A stretch of 64,000 bases of DNA from Paraburkholderia adhaesiva (lineage in GTDB: Bacteria; Pseudomonadota; Gammaproteobacteria; Burkholderiales; Burkholderiaceae): NCBI RefSeq assembly GCF_021390575.1, contig NZ_JAJEJQ010000003.1, positions 612,001 to 676,000 of the forward strand, in the 5' to 3' direction. A program made the translations under genes and the position numbers. Shown here piece by piece: positions 1 through 8,676 of the stretch. A model generated the notes under the pieces. The model had not been told where the DNA came from. It ran no database searches and was given only the letters and a program-made list of their open reading frames with translations. How positions within the stretch are numbered: the stretch's first letter is position 1; the number at the start of each line of letters is the position of its first letter.

Positions 1-366
1 CTCGTCTACTGGTTGACCGGAAAGGACGAGTTGGGCGAGGCCGCGCAAAAGGCAATCGATAACGAGCTGAACGGCGGCGAAATCCTGATTTCGACGATCA
101 CCGTGATGGATCTGGTGCAATTCGTCGAAGACGGGTGCCTCGAACTTTCGATGGACACCCGTAGCTGGCTTTCCACGCTCATATCGATCGAGGGCGTGCG
201 TATCGTGCCGGTCGATTCCGCTATCGCGGTGCGCGCCGCTTCGATGTCACGCGAGCTGACTTCGCATCAAAGGCTGATTGCGGCCACCGCGCGCACGCTT
301 GGCGGCACGCTTGTCACGCCGGACGCGCGAATGCGGGAATTAACCTATGTGGAAACGGTCTGGTGA
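1..366 (+). CDS. PIN-domain protein, 5' end outside the window
   Basis: The frame is open from base 1 (LVYWLTGKDEL) to a TGA at 364-366, so the true start lies upstream and about 121 residues are visible. The opening matches the first strand of PIN-domain proteins, whose initial DxxxL segment is just off the edge. The later ATARTLGGTLVTPD fits the usual C-terminal PIN core, where a conserved Asp helps bind metal. PIN proteins are mostly Mg-dependent RNases, often VapC toxins paired with an upstream antitoxin. Any antitoxin would lie outside the window, so toxin status is only inferred. The TTG at 13 is probably internal, not a start. Confidence 0.7.
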   Translation, partial: LVYWLTGKDELGEAAQKAIDNELNGGEILISTITVMDLVQFVEDGCLELSMDTRSWLSTLISIEGVRIVPVDSAIAVRAASMSRELTSHQRLIAATARTLGGTLVTPDARMRELTYVETVW

Positions 367-415
367 TGGCGATCCGAACCGCGGCGTGTGATTCGCCGCG
401 GTTCGTCGTCCTTTC

Positions 416-1492
416 TTATAGCCCGTTGCGTTGCATGCGCGTTTTGCGTGGGGCCTGCGCCGACACTGCGCGGCGCAGCTCGAGCGGAGCCGGGCCAGTC
501 GAATCGCGTACCACCAGTTCCGCCGGAAACGTGATGCGCTGCGAGGCAGCATCGAAACCGGCGATCTGCGATAGCAGCGTATTGACCGCGGAGCTCGCCA
601 TCTGCTGGAACGGTTGACGAACGGTGGTGAGTGACGGATGAAACTGCTCGGCCATCGGGATGTCGTCGAAGCCGATCACGGAGATGTCGTGGGGCACGCG
701 CAAGCCGGCTTCGCGTACCGCAGCGATAACACCGAACGCACTTTGATCGTTGGCCGTGAAGATCGCCGTGGGCGGCTCGGGCAGCGCGAGCAGCCCGGAT
801 GCCACTTCGAACGCAGTCATTTGCGAGAGGTCGCCCGTGACAACGAGTTCCGGATCGTGCGGCAGTCCATGGCGGATCAGCGCGTCGTGATAGCCCCGTT
901 GACGATCGCGCACGCCTTCTATCAATTCGTCGCCGCCGAGATACGCAATTCTCCTGTGTCCGAGTTCGGCCAGATGATCGACCGCGAGCTGCGCGCCGCC
1001 ATAGTTGTCGACCGACACGGACGGAAAGCGGTTCAGCGTTCCGCGCTGGTCGATCACGACCACCGGCAGGTTCGCGCTCGCGAGCGAATCGAGGCACAAC
1101 GATTCGCGCGGCAGGATCGCAAGCAGGCCATCGGAAAACTGGCGCACGAGACCCAGCACGTCGTGATGCGTGCGCCGGTCGTCGTCGGAGAGCGTGTAGA
1201 CGAGGACCTCGCAACCGCCGGCACGCGCCGCACGCCCAGCGCCCAGAATCAGTTCGCTGGAGAACTGCGTGTCGAGCGTCGGGGTAATGATGCCGATGAT
1301 GCCGTTGCGGCCGCCGGAGAGCTTTTGCGCCGTGCGATTCACGACATAGCCGATATCCGAGGCGATCCTCGTGATTTCGTCACGCGTTTCGCGGGATACG
1401 CCGGGCCGCCCGTTGAGTGCGCGCGATGCGGTCATCTGCGACACGCCCGCGAGACGGGCGACGTCTGCGAGTGTCGGGTTTTGTTTTGTCAT
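416..1492 (-). CDS. LacI-family repressor of the xyloside cluster
   Basis: A LacI/GalR regulator of 358 residues. The N-terminal helix-turn-helix and hinge read TLADVARLAGVSQMTASRALNGRPGVS, followed by a periplasmic-binding-protein-like sugar domain (IGIITPTLDTQFSSELILG; VIGFDDIPMAEQFHPSLTTVRQP). The start was set at the ATG opening MTKQNPTLADV because the HTH normally begins within about 10 residues of the start; a longer reading with 32 more residues is unlikely. It is divergent from the ABC importer at 1789. A 12-bp dyad just upstream of its start and a similar one before the importer suggest it represses both. The inducer is inferred to be a xyloside, from the target genes. Confidence 0.9.
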   Translation of the reverse strand: MTKQNPTLADVARLAGVSQMTASRALNGRPGVSRETRDEITRIASDIGYVVNRTAQKLSGGRNGIIGIITPTLDTQFSSELILGAGRAARAGGCEVLVYTLSDDDRRTHHDVLGLVRQFSDGLLAILPRESLCLDSLASANLPVVVIDQRGTLNRFPSVSVDNYGGAQLAVDHLAELGHRRIAYLGGDELIEGVRDRQRGYHDALIRHGLPHDPELVVTGDLSQMTAFEVASGLLALPEPPTAIFTANDQSAFGVIAAVREAGLRVPHDISVIGFDDIPMAEQFHPSLTTVRQPFQQMASSAVNTLLSQIAGFDAASQRITFPAELVVRDSTGPAPLELRRAVSAQAPRKTRMQRNGL

Positions 1493-1544
1493 TGCCTGAC
1501 AGCCTGTTTCCGGAGATACGTCAGAGTTTGCTTTCAAGTTGAAC

Positions 1545-1556
1545 GTTAGCGCTATC
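1545..1556. promoter_or_regulatory. Candidate LacI operator, repressor side
   Basis: GTTAGCGCTATC is a dyad (GTTA-GCGC-TATC, one mismatch) 53 bp before the repressor start. Operators of this shape with a central CG are common in the LacI family. It shares its frame with the dyad at 1740-1751, which suggests autoregulation. Confidence 0.5.
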
Positions 1557-1706
1557 AGTATTCTGCCGGTCATTATCGCAGAACACAAGGCGTTTGGCCG
1601 CCGAGCCGGGCAGGGCTGGCACGCACAAAGGCGGAGGCCCGTTATCAGGGCAATGGCTGCGGGTTAGGGTTTTCAGGGAGTCGGGTCACAGGTTAACCCG
1701 TATAGC

Positions 1707-1753
1707 GTTAAGGACCTCGCTTAACTAACATCCAGCAACGTTAAGGCTAACGT
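1707..1753. promoter_or_regulatory. Importer-operon control region with two dyads
   Basis: Two inverted repeats precede the importer operon. GTTAAG-N7-CTTAAC spans 1707-1725. ACGTTA-AGGC-TAACGT spans 1738-1753, and its inner 12 bp (1740-1751) match the repressor-side site in form. A possible -10, TATAAC, lies at 1760-1765, so the second dyad would cover the -35 region, as expected for repression. A palindrome GGTTAACC also occurs at 1691-1698. Confidence 0.5.
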
Positions 1754-1788
1754 AGTGCCTATAACTTCACAACAGAGGAGACGTATCG

Positions 1789-3084
1789 ATGGCGCATGCG
1801 GTTCTTTCGAAAGCCCGGCCGGTAGTTGGCGCAGTGGCTCTGGTCTGTTCAATGCTGGCGGCGTCAACTGCCGCAATCGCTGCGGACGCAAAAGTAATCA
1901 CCGAGTGGGACCAGCAGACCAATGCTACCTCGAGCAAGGTGCTGCGCGACGGCGCAGACCGCTTCGAGAAATCGGTTCCGGGGTACAAGGTCGAGCAGTC
2001 GCACGTGCTCAACGAGGCCTACAAGACCAAGCTGAAGGTGGCGTTCGGCGCCAACCAGCCGCCTTGCGTCTTCGAAAACTGGGGCGGCGGTGGCCTGCAC
2101 GAGTACGTGAAGTCCGGCCAGATCGTCGACCTCACGCCGTACCTGAGCAAGGATCCGGCGTATCGCGACCGCTTCATGAAGGCATCGTGGGATAACACGA
2201 CGTTCGACGGCAAGACCTACGGTGTTGCTGCCGAAAACGCAGCGACCGCGGTGATCTTCTACAACAAGGAAGTCTTCAAGAAGTACGGCATCACGCCGCC
2301 GAAGACGTGGGATGAACTGATGCACGTCGTCGATGTGCTGAAGTCGCACAACGTTGCAGCGTTCTCGCTCGCGAACAAGAACAAGTGGACCGGCTCGATG
2401 TACTACATGTACATCGTCGACCGTATCGCTGGTCCGCAAGTCGTGAAGGACGCGCTCGCAGGCAAGGGCAAGGGCTTTGAAGACCCGGCGTTCATCGAAG
2501 CCGGCAAGCGCATTCAGGATCTCGTTAAGGCCGGCGCATTCGCACCTGGCATCAACGGTCTTGATTACGACTCGGGTGCTTCGCGCCGTCTGCTGTACAC
2601 GGGCAAGGCTGCCATGGAGCTGATGGGTGCATGGGAAGCTTCGACGATCGCCAACGAAAACCCTGGCTTCGCGAAGGATCTCGACTTCTTCCCGTTCCCG
2701 TCTGTGACGGGCGGCAAGGGTGACCCGCGCGACATGATCGGCACGGTGGGCGATGGCTTCCTGAGCATCTCGACCGAGTGCAAGAACCAGGATGCGGCGT
2801 TCAAGCTGATCCAGGCGCTGACCGACGAGCAGGCGATGCAGGCTCGTGCGACGGATGACCACAAGCTTCCGCCGGTCAACAACGTGAAGATCGACGATCC
2901 GTTCACGCAGCGTCTGCAGCAACTGCTCGCCGCCGCTCCGAGCGTGCAGCTCTGGTACGACCAGGCACTGCCGCCGGCTCTTGGCGAAATGCACAAGGAC
3001 ACGACGCAACAGTTGTTCGGTCTCTCGATCACGCCTGAGGCCGCTGCGCAGCAAATGCAGGCCGCCTTCAAGAAGGGCGGTTAA
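1789..3084 (+). CDS. ABC sugar-binding protein, family 1
   Basis: Periplasmic solute-binding protein of 431 residues, the usual size for the maltose-binding-protein class. A signal peptide with an Ala-rich core ends near AIAAD (about residues 29-33). The mature part starts with a WDQQTNATSSKVLRDGADRFEKS segment and contains AVIFYNKEVFKKYGITPPKTWDE, typical of family 1 sugar binders. It heads an operon with two permeases and an ATPase and should deliver sugar to them. The SD AGAGGAG lies about 8 bases before the ATG. The substrate is inferred as xylosides or xylo-oligosaccharides from the downstream GH3, XylB-like and XylC-like genes. Codon use resembles a highly expressed gene. Confidence 0.93.
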   Translation: MAHAVLSKARPVVGAVALVCSMLAASTAAIAADAKVITEWDQQTNATSSKVLRDGADRFEKSVPGYKVEQSHVLNEAYKTKLKVAFGANQPPCVFENWGGGGLHEYVKSGQIVDLTPYLSKDPAYRDRFMKASWDNTTFDGKTYGVAAENAATAVIFYNKEVFKKYGITPPKTWDELMHVVDVLKSHNVAAFSLANKNKWTGSMYYMYIVDRIAGPQVVKDALAGKGKGFEDPAFIEAGKRIQDLVKAGAFAPGINGLDYDSGASRRLLYTGKAAMELMGAWEASTIANENPGFAKDLDFFPFPSVTGGKGDPRDMIGTVGDGFLSISTECKNQDAAFKLIQALTDEQAMQARATDDHKLPPVNNVKIDDPFTQRLQQLLAAAPSVQLWYDQALPPALGEMHKDTTQQLFGLSITPEAAAQQMQAAFKKGG

Positions 3085-3105
3085 TTCCCAGTCCTTTAGG
3101 AAAGT

Positions 3106-3133
3106 CCGATCGGCACCGCGAGGTGCCGGTCGG
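3106..3133 (+). other. Intercistronic hairpin after the binding-protein gene
   Basis: A 12-bp stem (3106-3117 with 3122-3133, one U-G wobble) closes a GCGA tetraloop of the GNRA type. It sits 22 bases after the binding-protein stop and 12 before the permease GTG, with no T-run. Such hairpins often stabilise the upstream mRNA or attenuate read-through, so that binding protein exceeds permease. Confidence 0.6.
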
Positions 3134-3144
3134 CATGAACGCTC

Positions 3145-4062
3145 GTGAATATCGCTATTACCGCTACACCTGAACGCCGGCTGCGCTTGTCGTCACAAGC
3201 GCTCGTCACGGTTGTGTTTCTCGCACCCGCGATCTTTTTGCTGGCTGTATTCCTGCTCTACCCGCTCATCTCCAGTCTGCAGCTGTCGCTTCTCGACTGG
3301 AATGGCCTCGGTAACACGGCCCGTTATGTCGGGTTCGCGAACTGGGAGAAGCTCGCCCACGACACCGTGTTCTGGCACGCGCTCTGGAACAATGTGATTC
3401 TTGCTGTCACGTCGATCGCTTTCCAGTTGCCCATCGCGCTCGTGCTCGCCGTCCTGCTGGAAAAAGCGGGCCGTGGCTCGCGCATCCTCAAGATTCTCTA
3501 TTTTCTGCCGCTGCTCATGTCGAGCGTGGCGATCGGTATTCTGTTCAAGAGCATCTACGATCCGAATTTCGGTCCGCTCAACGCGGCACTGCAAGCGGTC
3601 GGTCTCGACAGTCTCGCCAAGGACTGGCTGGGCGACCCGCATTTGTCGCTGGGTTCGACCATCGCCGTCATCATCTGGCAGAACGCGCCGTTCTACATGA
3701 TTCTGTTCCTCGCCGGCCTCTCGTCGATGCCGGCTGAGGTCAACGAGGCCGCGCTGCTCGACGGCGCTTCCGAGTGGACCATTTTCTGGCGCATCAAGCT
3801 GCCGCACCTGCTGGGCACGGTGCGTACGGCTGTGCTCCTGTCCGTGCTCGGATCGCTGCGCTACTTCGACCTCGTGTTCGTCATGACCGGCGGCGGTCCG
3901 GAAGGCTCGTCCGAGGTGATGGCCACCTACATGTACCGCACGGTTTTCAATTCGTTCCAGCTCGGCTACGGCAGCACCATTGGCTCGGCGATGTTCCTCA
4001 TCGTCTGTGCGGTGGCGGCGGTATCGCTGCGCTTCACCCGCCGTTATGCAACCGAGGTCTGA
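3145..4062 (+). CDS. ABC sugar permease, MalF/UgpA type
   Basis: Inner-membrane permease of 305 residues with six predicted helices and GTG as start. The N-terminal helix is VFLAPAIFLLAVFLLYPLI, followed by SLLDWNG, a segment common in MalF/UgpA-type permeases. The EAA loop that contacts the ATPase reads VNEAALLDGASEWTIFWRIKLPHL, around residues 195-218. It forms a heterodimer with the next permease. It lies 60 bases after the binding-protein stop, behind a hairpin, and 3 bases before the next gene. Confidence 0.92.
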   Translation: MNIAITATPERRLRLSSQALVTVVFLAPAIFLLAVFLLYPLISSLQLSLLDWNGLGNTARYVGFANWEKLAHDTVFWHALWNNVILAVTSIAFQLPIALVLAVLLEKAGRGSRILKILYFLPLLMSSVAIGILFKSIYDPNFGPLNAALQAVGLDSLAKDWLGDPHLSLGSTIAVIIWQNAPFYMILFLAGLSSMPAEVNEAALLDGASEWTIFWRIKLPHLLGTVRTAVLLSVLGSLRYFDLVFVMTGGGPEGSSEVMATYMYRTVFNSFQLGYGSTIGSAMFLIVCAVAAVSLRFTRRYATEV

Positions 4063-4065
4063 TCC

Positions 4066-4896
4066 ATGAGCAAGAAACGTCGATTCCCGCGTGTGGGGAT
4101 TCCTCTCCTCGCACTGATCTGGCTGGCCGTTACGACGCTTCCGTTTATCTTCATGGTCGCGTCGAGCATGAAGACCCAGGAAGAAAATTTTTCGACGCCC
4201 GTGTGGGCGCCGCCGGGTCATCTGTATTTCGGCAACTACGCGGCGGTGATGCAGGGGCCGTACTTCACGTACTTCCGTAACAGCGTGTTCGTGGTGGGCG
4301 TGTCGGTGCTGATGATCGTCGTCTTCAGTGCGATGGCGGCCTACGTATTTGCGCGCATGCGTTTCAGGCTGAACAAGCCGCTCTTTGCGCTCATCGTCGC
4401 TGGCATGATCGTGCCGCTGCACTCGACGCTCGTGCCGATCTATCTGCTCACGCGTAACCTCGGTCTTTACGACACGCCGTTCGCGCTGTTCGGCCCGTAT
4501 GTGGCGCTCAGTCTGCCGGTGTCGATCTTCATTCTGACCGAGTTCATGCGCCAGATTCCGCGCGAGCTGGAAGAGGCCGCGCAGCTCGACGGCTGCAGCC
4601 CGTTCCGCATCTTCTGGCGTATTTTCTTCCCGCTCTCGGGTCCGGGCCTCGCCACGGTGGCGATCTTCAACGGCATCGGTCTCTGGAACGAGTTCATCTT
4701 CGCGTACATCCTCACGTCGACGTCCGAGCACCGTACGTTGCCGCTCGCGATCTGGGATTTCCAGGGGCAGTACGCGTCGAATATTCCCTCGATGCTGGCT
4801 GTGCTCGTGCTCACGTCGCTGCCGCTGATCGTTGCCTATGCGTTCGGTCAGGAACGCGTGATCAAGGGGATGATGGCTGGCTCGCTCAAGGGCTGA
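4066..4896 (+). CDS. ABC sugar permease, MalG/UgpE type
   Basis: Second inner-membrane permease, 276 residues. The N-terminal helix is followed by the periplasmic MKTQEENFSTP segment typical of MalG/UgpE partners. The EAA loop reads LEEAAQLDGCSPFRIFWRIFFPLSGP (about residues 166-191). The C-terminus ends in QERVIKGMMAGSLKG, the classic MalG-type ending. It starts 3 bases after the preceding permease, so the two are very probably translated together. An 80-base gap separates it from the ATPase. Confidence 0.92.
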   Translation: MSKKRRFPRVGIPLLALIWLAVTTLPFIFMVASSMKTQEENFSTPVWAPPGHLYFGNYAAVMQGPYFTYFRNSVFVVGVSVLMIVVFSAMAAYVFARMRFRLNKPLFALIVAGMIVPLHSTLVPIYLLTRNLGLYDTPFALFGPYVALSLPVSIFILTEFMRQIPRELEEAAQLDGCSPFRIFWRIFFPLSGPGLATVAIFNGIGLWNEFIFAYILTSTSEHRTLPLAIWDFQGQYASNIPSMLAVLVLTSLPLIVAYAFGQERVIKGMMAGSLKG

Positions 4897-4976
4897 CCCG
4901 CATCCAACACCGTCTCGACAACGTGCGGGCCCGCGTGGCCCGCACACCGAACTTCGCGAATTTCGCATAAACCGAT

Positions 4977-6107
4977 ATGGCAAGCATTTCTCTCACCAAC
5001 GTCCAAAAGTCCTACGTGAATGGTCACGCGGTGATTCGTGACGTCAACCTCGAAGTCGGCAAGAACGAGTTTTGCGTCTTTCTCGGGCCGTCGGGCTGTG
5101 GCAAGTCCACGCTGTTGCGCATGATCGCCGGTCTCGAATCGATCACGGGCGGCGAGTTGCGCATCGATGGCCAAGTGATGAACGACGTCGAGCCAGCCAA
5201 GCGCAAAGTCGCCATGGTGTTCCAGAACTACGCGCTCTATCCGCATATGAGCGTGTACGAGAACATGGCGTTCGGTCTGCGTCAGGCCAAAATCGACAAG
5301 GCGACGATCGACACCAAGGTGCGTCGCGCGGCGGCGTCTCTGCAGCTCGATAAACTGCTCGACCGGCGCCCTGCCGCGTTGTCGGGCGGCCAGCGCCAAC
5401 GTGTCGCGATTGGCCGGGCGATCGTGCGCGAGCCGGGCGTGTTCCTCTTCGACGAGCCGCTCTCGAATCTCGACGCCGCGTTGCGCGTACAGACGCGCAC
5501 CGAAATCGCACGACTGCATCGCGAATTCGGCGACGCAAGCGCCGTCTACGTCACGCATGACCAGATCGAAGCGATGGCGCTCGCGGACAAGATCGTGCTG
5601 CTGCAAACGGACATGCAGCCGGGCAACCATGGCAGCATCGCCCAGATCGGCGCGCCGCTCGATCTCTATCACCGGCCCGCGAGCCGGTTCGTCGCGGGTT
5701 TCATCGGCTCGCCGAAGATGAATTTTCTGCCGGGCATCGTGAAGTCCATCGATGAAGGTGGCGTCGAGATCGAACTGACCACGGGCGAGATCATTCGCGC
5801 TCGCGTCGATGGTCGTCAGGTCAGCCCGGGCGAGCAGGTCACGCTTGGCGTGCGGCCGGAGCACATGAGACTTGCGAGTGAAGCAGGCGATGTCCAGTCG
5901 ATCCGCTGCTCGGTGCGCCTCGTCGAGCATATGGGCGAGCACAGCTACGTCCACGTGGAGGGCGGCAGCCATACGCCGGCCATGCTGATCGCCAAGCTCG
6001 CGGGTGATAGCCACCTCGTGCGCGATGAGCAGGTCAGCCTCGCACTGCCGGCCAACGCGTGTCACGTGTTCGACAATCGCGACTTCGCCTTGCGGCGCCT
6101 CGACTGA
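4977..6107 (+). CDS. ABC sugar importer ATPase, MalK/UgpC type
   Basis: ATPase of 376 residues. Walker A is GPSGCGKST at residues 37-45, the signature LSGGQRQR is near 135, and Walker B FLFDEP with the D-loop SNLDAALR follows. The switch His is in YVTHDQIEAMALADKI. The C-terminal half is the TOBE/regulatory domain of the MalK-UgpC family (TLGVRPEHMRL). Length is normal for the family. It is the fourth component of the importer encoded from 1789. An 85-base gap follows before the GH3 gene. No TTGACA-like promoter was recognised there, so it may belong to the same transcript. Confidence 0.93.
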   Translation: MASISLTNVQKSYVNGHAVIRDVNLEVGKNEFCVFLGPSGCGKSTLLRMIAGLESITGGELRIDGQVMNDVEPAKRKVAMVFQNYALYPHMSVYENMAFGLRQAKIDKATIDTKVRRAAASLQLDKLLDRRPAALSGGQRQRVAIGRAIVREPGVFLFDEPLSNLDAALRVQTRTEIARLHREFGDASAVYVTHDQIEAMALADKIVLLQTDMQPGNHGSIAQIGAPLDLYHRPASRFVAGFIGSPKMNFLPGIVKSIDEGGVEIELTTGEIIRARVDGRQVSPGEQVTLGVRPEHMRLASEAGDVQSIRCSVRLVEHMGEHSYVHVEGGSHTPAMLIAKLAGDSHLVRDEQVSLALPANACHVFDNRDFALRRLD

Positions 6108-6192
6108 TTGCGCGGACGGTCTTCGTATTGACGAAACGTCTGACTTAACGTCGCCGATTGCACAACGAATTGAATTTAAAGGAGTCCTTTTG

Positions 6193-8601
6193 ATGTCGCT
6201 TCAGCACAAGAGCGAAATCCCGCTCTACCGGGACCCTGATGCCCCGAGTGAGGCACGTGTCGCCGACCTGATGTCGCGCATGTCGCTCGAAGAAAAGATC
6301 GCCCAGCTTCACGCCGTCTGGCTGAAGCTGTCGGCCGATGGCAAGCATCAGCCGCGTTCCGAAGATTTCGCACAGCGCGACGCCGGTGTGCCGATCGAGC
6401 GTCTGCTGCAGCATGGACTCGGACAGGTGACGCGCCCGCTCGGCACGCATACGGTCGACCCGAAAGAGGGCGTGCGCGCGCTCAATGCCTTGCAGCGGCA
6501 GATGGTGGAAGAGACGCGTCTCGGCATTCCGGTGATGGCGCACGAAGAATGTCTCGTGGGTCTGATGACGAAAGATGCCACGCTGTTTCCGTCGCCGCTC
6601 AACTATGCGGCGACCTGGAATGCCGAACTGATCGGTCGCGTTGGCGAGATCATCGGCCAGCAGGCGCGTTCGATCGGTTGCCATCAGGGGCTCGCTCCGG
6701 TGCTGGACGTCTCGCGCGACCCACGCTGGGGGCGCACGGAAGAAACGTTTGGCGAAGATCCGTATCTCGTCGGCGTGATGGCCTGCCACTATGTGGACGG
6801 CTTGCAGGGAGAGCGGCGCGATCTGCTCGCCACGCTCAAGCATTTCGTGGCTCACTCGGCCAGCGAAGGCGCGCGTAACCACGCGCCGGTGCATGTCGGT
6901 CCGCGCGAACTCAACGATACCTTCATGCTGCCGTTCGAAATGGCAGTCAAGCTCTCGAATGCTGGCTCGATCATGCCGGCGTATCACGACATCGACGGCG
7001 TTCCGTGTCACGCGAACCGCGATCTGCTTGAAGGCGTGCTGCGCGAGAAGTGGGGTTTCGACGGTCTGATCGTGGCCGACTATGCAGGCGTCAATCTGCT
7101 CTACACTCACCACGCCGTAGCGCGCGACGCCGCGGCAGCGGCCGCGCTCGCGTTCAACGCGGGCCTCGACGTCGAACTGCCGGGTCATGAGTGCGCGCTG
7201 CATCTGGCGGAAGCCATCGAACGCGGCGAAATCAGCCTCGCCACCATCGACGCGGCAGTCGCTCGCGTGCTGCGCACGAAGTTCGACATCGGTCTGTTCG
7301 AGCATCCGTACGCCGATCCCGAGAGCGTGAACCTGCGCGGCGCTGAGGCGACCGATGTCGCTCACGAAGTGGCACTGCAGTCTGCTGTTTTGCTGCGCAA
7401 CGAGGGCGTGTTGCCGCTGAAGCTCGACAGCGCTTCGAAGATTGCCGTGATCGGACCGACCGCTGACGACCCGCTGGCGCTGCTTGCGGGCTACAGTTTC
7501 CCTGTACATCTGATCAATAGCGGCGAGCAGTCGGATCTGGCCATGACGACGCCGTTGCAGGCATTGCGCGATCTGCTCGGGAAAGACCGGGTGATTCACG
7601 CGCGTGGCTGCCACATCATCGAGGAACGGCGTGCGGGCGCGCCCGTGTTTCCGGGCGACGTGCCATTGGCCGCCATGTCCGAGCACAAGGAAGATGAACT
7701 GATCAGCCGGGATACGTCGGACATCCCCGCGGCGGTAGCGGCCGCAAAACAGGCTGAAGTCGCCGTGGTGTTTGTCGGCGATCTGGCCGGACTCTTTCAG
7801 TCCGGCACGGTGGGCGAAGGCTCCGACACGGACAGCCTCACGCTGCCCGGCGTGCAACAGGCGCTCCTCGCTGCGGTGGTCGAAAGCGGGACGCCCACGG
7901 TGGTGGTGATGACGGGTGGCCGTCCGTACACGCTCGGCGGTCTCGAAGACAAGGTGGCCGCGCAGATCATGGCGTTCGCGCCAGGCGAGAAGGGCGGCGA
8001 AGCACTGGCTGAACTGATCACCGGGAAGGCGAATTTCAGTGGACGTCTGCCGCTTTCCGTGCCCAAGAGCGCGGGCGCGGTGCCGTACACCTACAATCAC
8101 CGGCTCAAGAGTGCGGGCACGCCCGTGGCTTATCACTTCGGATCGCGCTATCCGTTCGGCTTCGGTCTGAGCTATACGCAATTCCAGTTTGACGGGCTTG
8201 AACTCTCGACGCAGAAAGCGGCAATCGCGGATGGCACGTTTGAGTTCAGCTTCAACGTGAATAACGTGGGTGCTTGCGACGGCGTAGAAGTCGTGCAGAT
8301 CTACGTGCATGACAAGATCGCATCTTCCGCGCGGCCTGTGCGCGAACTGAAAGCATTCGCACGCGTTCCTGTTGCTGCAAACGCTTCGGCACGTGTGAGA
8401 GTGCGCATTCCGGTGGACATGCTCAATTTCACCGACGCAAGAGGCGAACGTATCGTCGAACCGGGCGACTTCGATCTGATGATCGGCAGTTCGAGCCGGG
8501 ACATTCACCTGGGCGATACGCTTACCGTAGTGGGCCAGGCGACCCGCACGCTCGAGCGCGACTGGCGCATGGTCAGCGAAGTCGAAATCATCGCGCAATG
8601 A
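6193..8601 (+). CDS. GH3 beta-xylosidase/beta-glucosidase
   Basis: Glycoside hydrolase family 3 enzyme of 802 residues. The N-terminal barrel carries the catalytic nucleophile Asp at about residue 296 (LIVADYAGV) and the substrate-binding KHF (TLKHFVAHSASEGARNH). The second domain (AVIGPTADDP) and the C-terminal fibronectin-III-like domain (GACDGVEVVQIYVHD) complete the usual three-domain plan. There is no signal peptide, so it acts on imported oligosaccharides in the cytoplasm. It resembles Thermotoga GH3 enzymes that split xylosides and glucosides. The xylose dehydrogenase and lactonase downstream favour xylosides. The start is an ATG preceded by AAAGGAG, not an upstream in-frame ATG inside the ATPase gene. 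Confidence 0.9.
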   Translation: MSLQHKSEIPLYRDPDAPSEARVADLMSRMSLEEKIAQLHAVWLKLSADGKHQPRSEDFAQRDAGVPIERLLQHGLGQVTRPLGTHTVDPKEGVRALNALQRQMVEETRLGIPVMAHEECLVGLMTKDATLFPSPLNYAATWNAELIGRVGEIIGQQARSIGCHQGLAPVLDVSRDPRWGRTEETFGEDPYLVGVMACHYVDGLQGERRDLLATLKHFVAHSASEGARNHAPVHVGPRELNDTFMLPFEMAVKLSNAGSIMPAYHDIDGVPCHANRDLLEGVLREKWGFDGLIVADYAGVNLLYTHHAVARDAAAAAALAFNAGLDVELPGHECALHLAEAIERGEISLATIDAAVARVLRTKFDIGLFEHPYADPESVNLRGAEATDVAHEVALQSAVLLRNEGVLPLKLDSASKIAVIGPTADDPLALLAGYSFPVHLINSGEQSDLAMTTPLQALRDLLGKDRVIHARGCHIIEERRAGAPVFPGDVPLAAMSEHKEDELISRDTSDIPAAVAAAKQAEVAVVFVGDLAGLFQSGTVGEGSDTDSLTLPGVQQALLAAVVESGTPTVVVMTGGRPYTLGGLEDKVAAQIMAFAPGEKGGEALAELITGKANFSGRLPLSVPKSAGAVPYTYNHRLKSAGTPVAYHFGSRYPFGFGLSYTQFQFDGLELSTQKAAIADGTFEFSFNVNNVGACDGVEVVQIYVHDKIASSARPVRELKAFARVPVAANASARVRVRIPVDMLNFTDARGERIVEPGDFDLMIGSSSRDIHLGDTLTVVGQATRTLERDWRMVSEVEIIAQ

Positions 8602-8610
8602 CAGAAAGCG

Positions 8611-8636
8611 GCTGGCGCCTGCACGCGGGCGCCAGC
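8611..8636 (+). other. Intercistronic hairpin between GH3 and SDR genes
   Basis: A perfect 9-bp stem GCTGGCGCC/GGCGCCAGC with an 8-base loop lies 9 bases after the GH3 stop. No T-run follows, so it is more likely an mRNA-processing or stabilising hairpin than a terminator. Confidence 0.45.
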
Positions 8637-8676
8637 AAGCTTGATCTCGTAACAACCTGGGAATCTGGGAATTCTG

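Noticed and set aside
3193..4983. Long minus-strand frame opposite the two permease genes
   Set aside because: Shadow frame rich in Arg, Glu and His, without motifs or plausible start signals.
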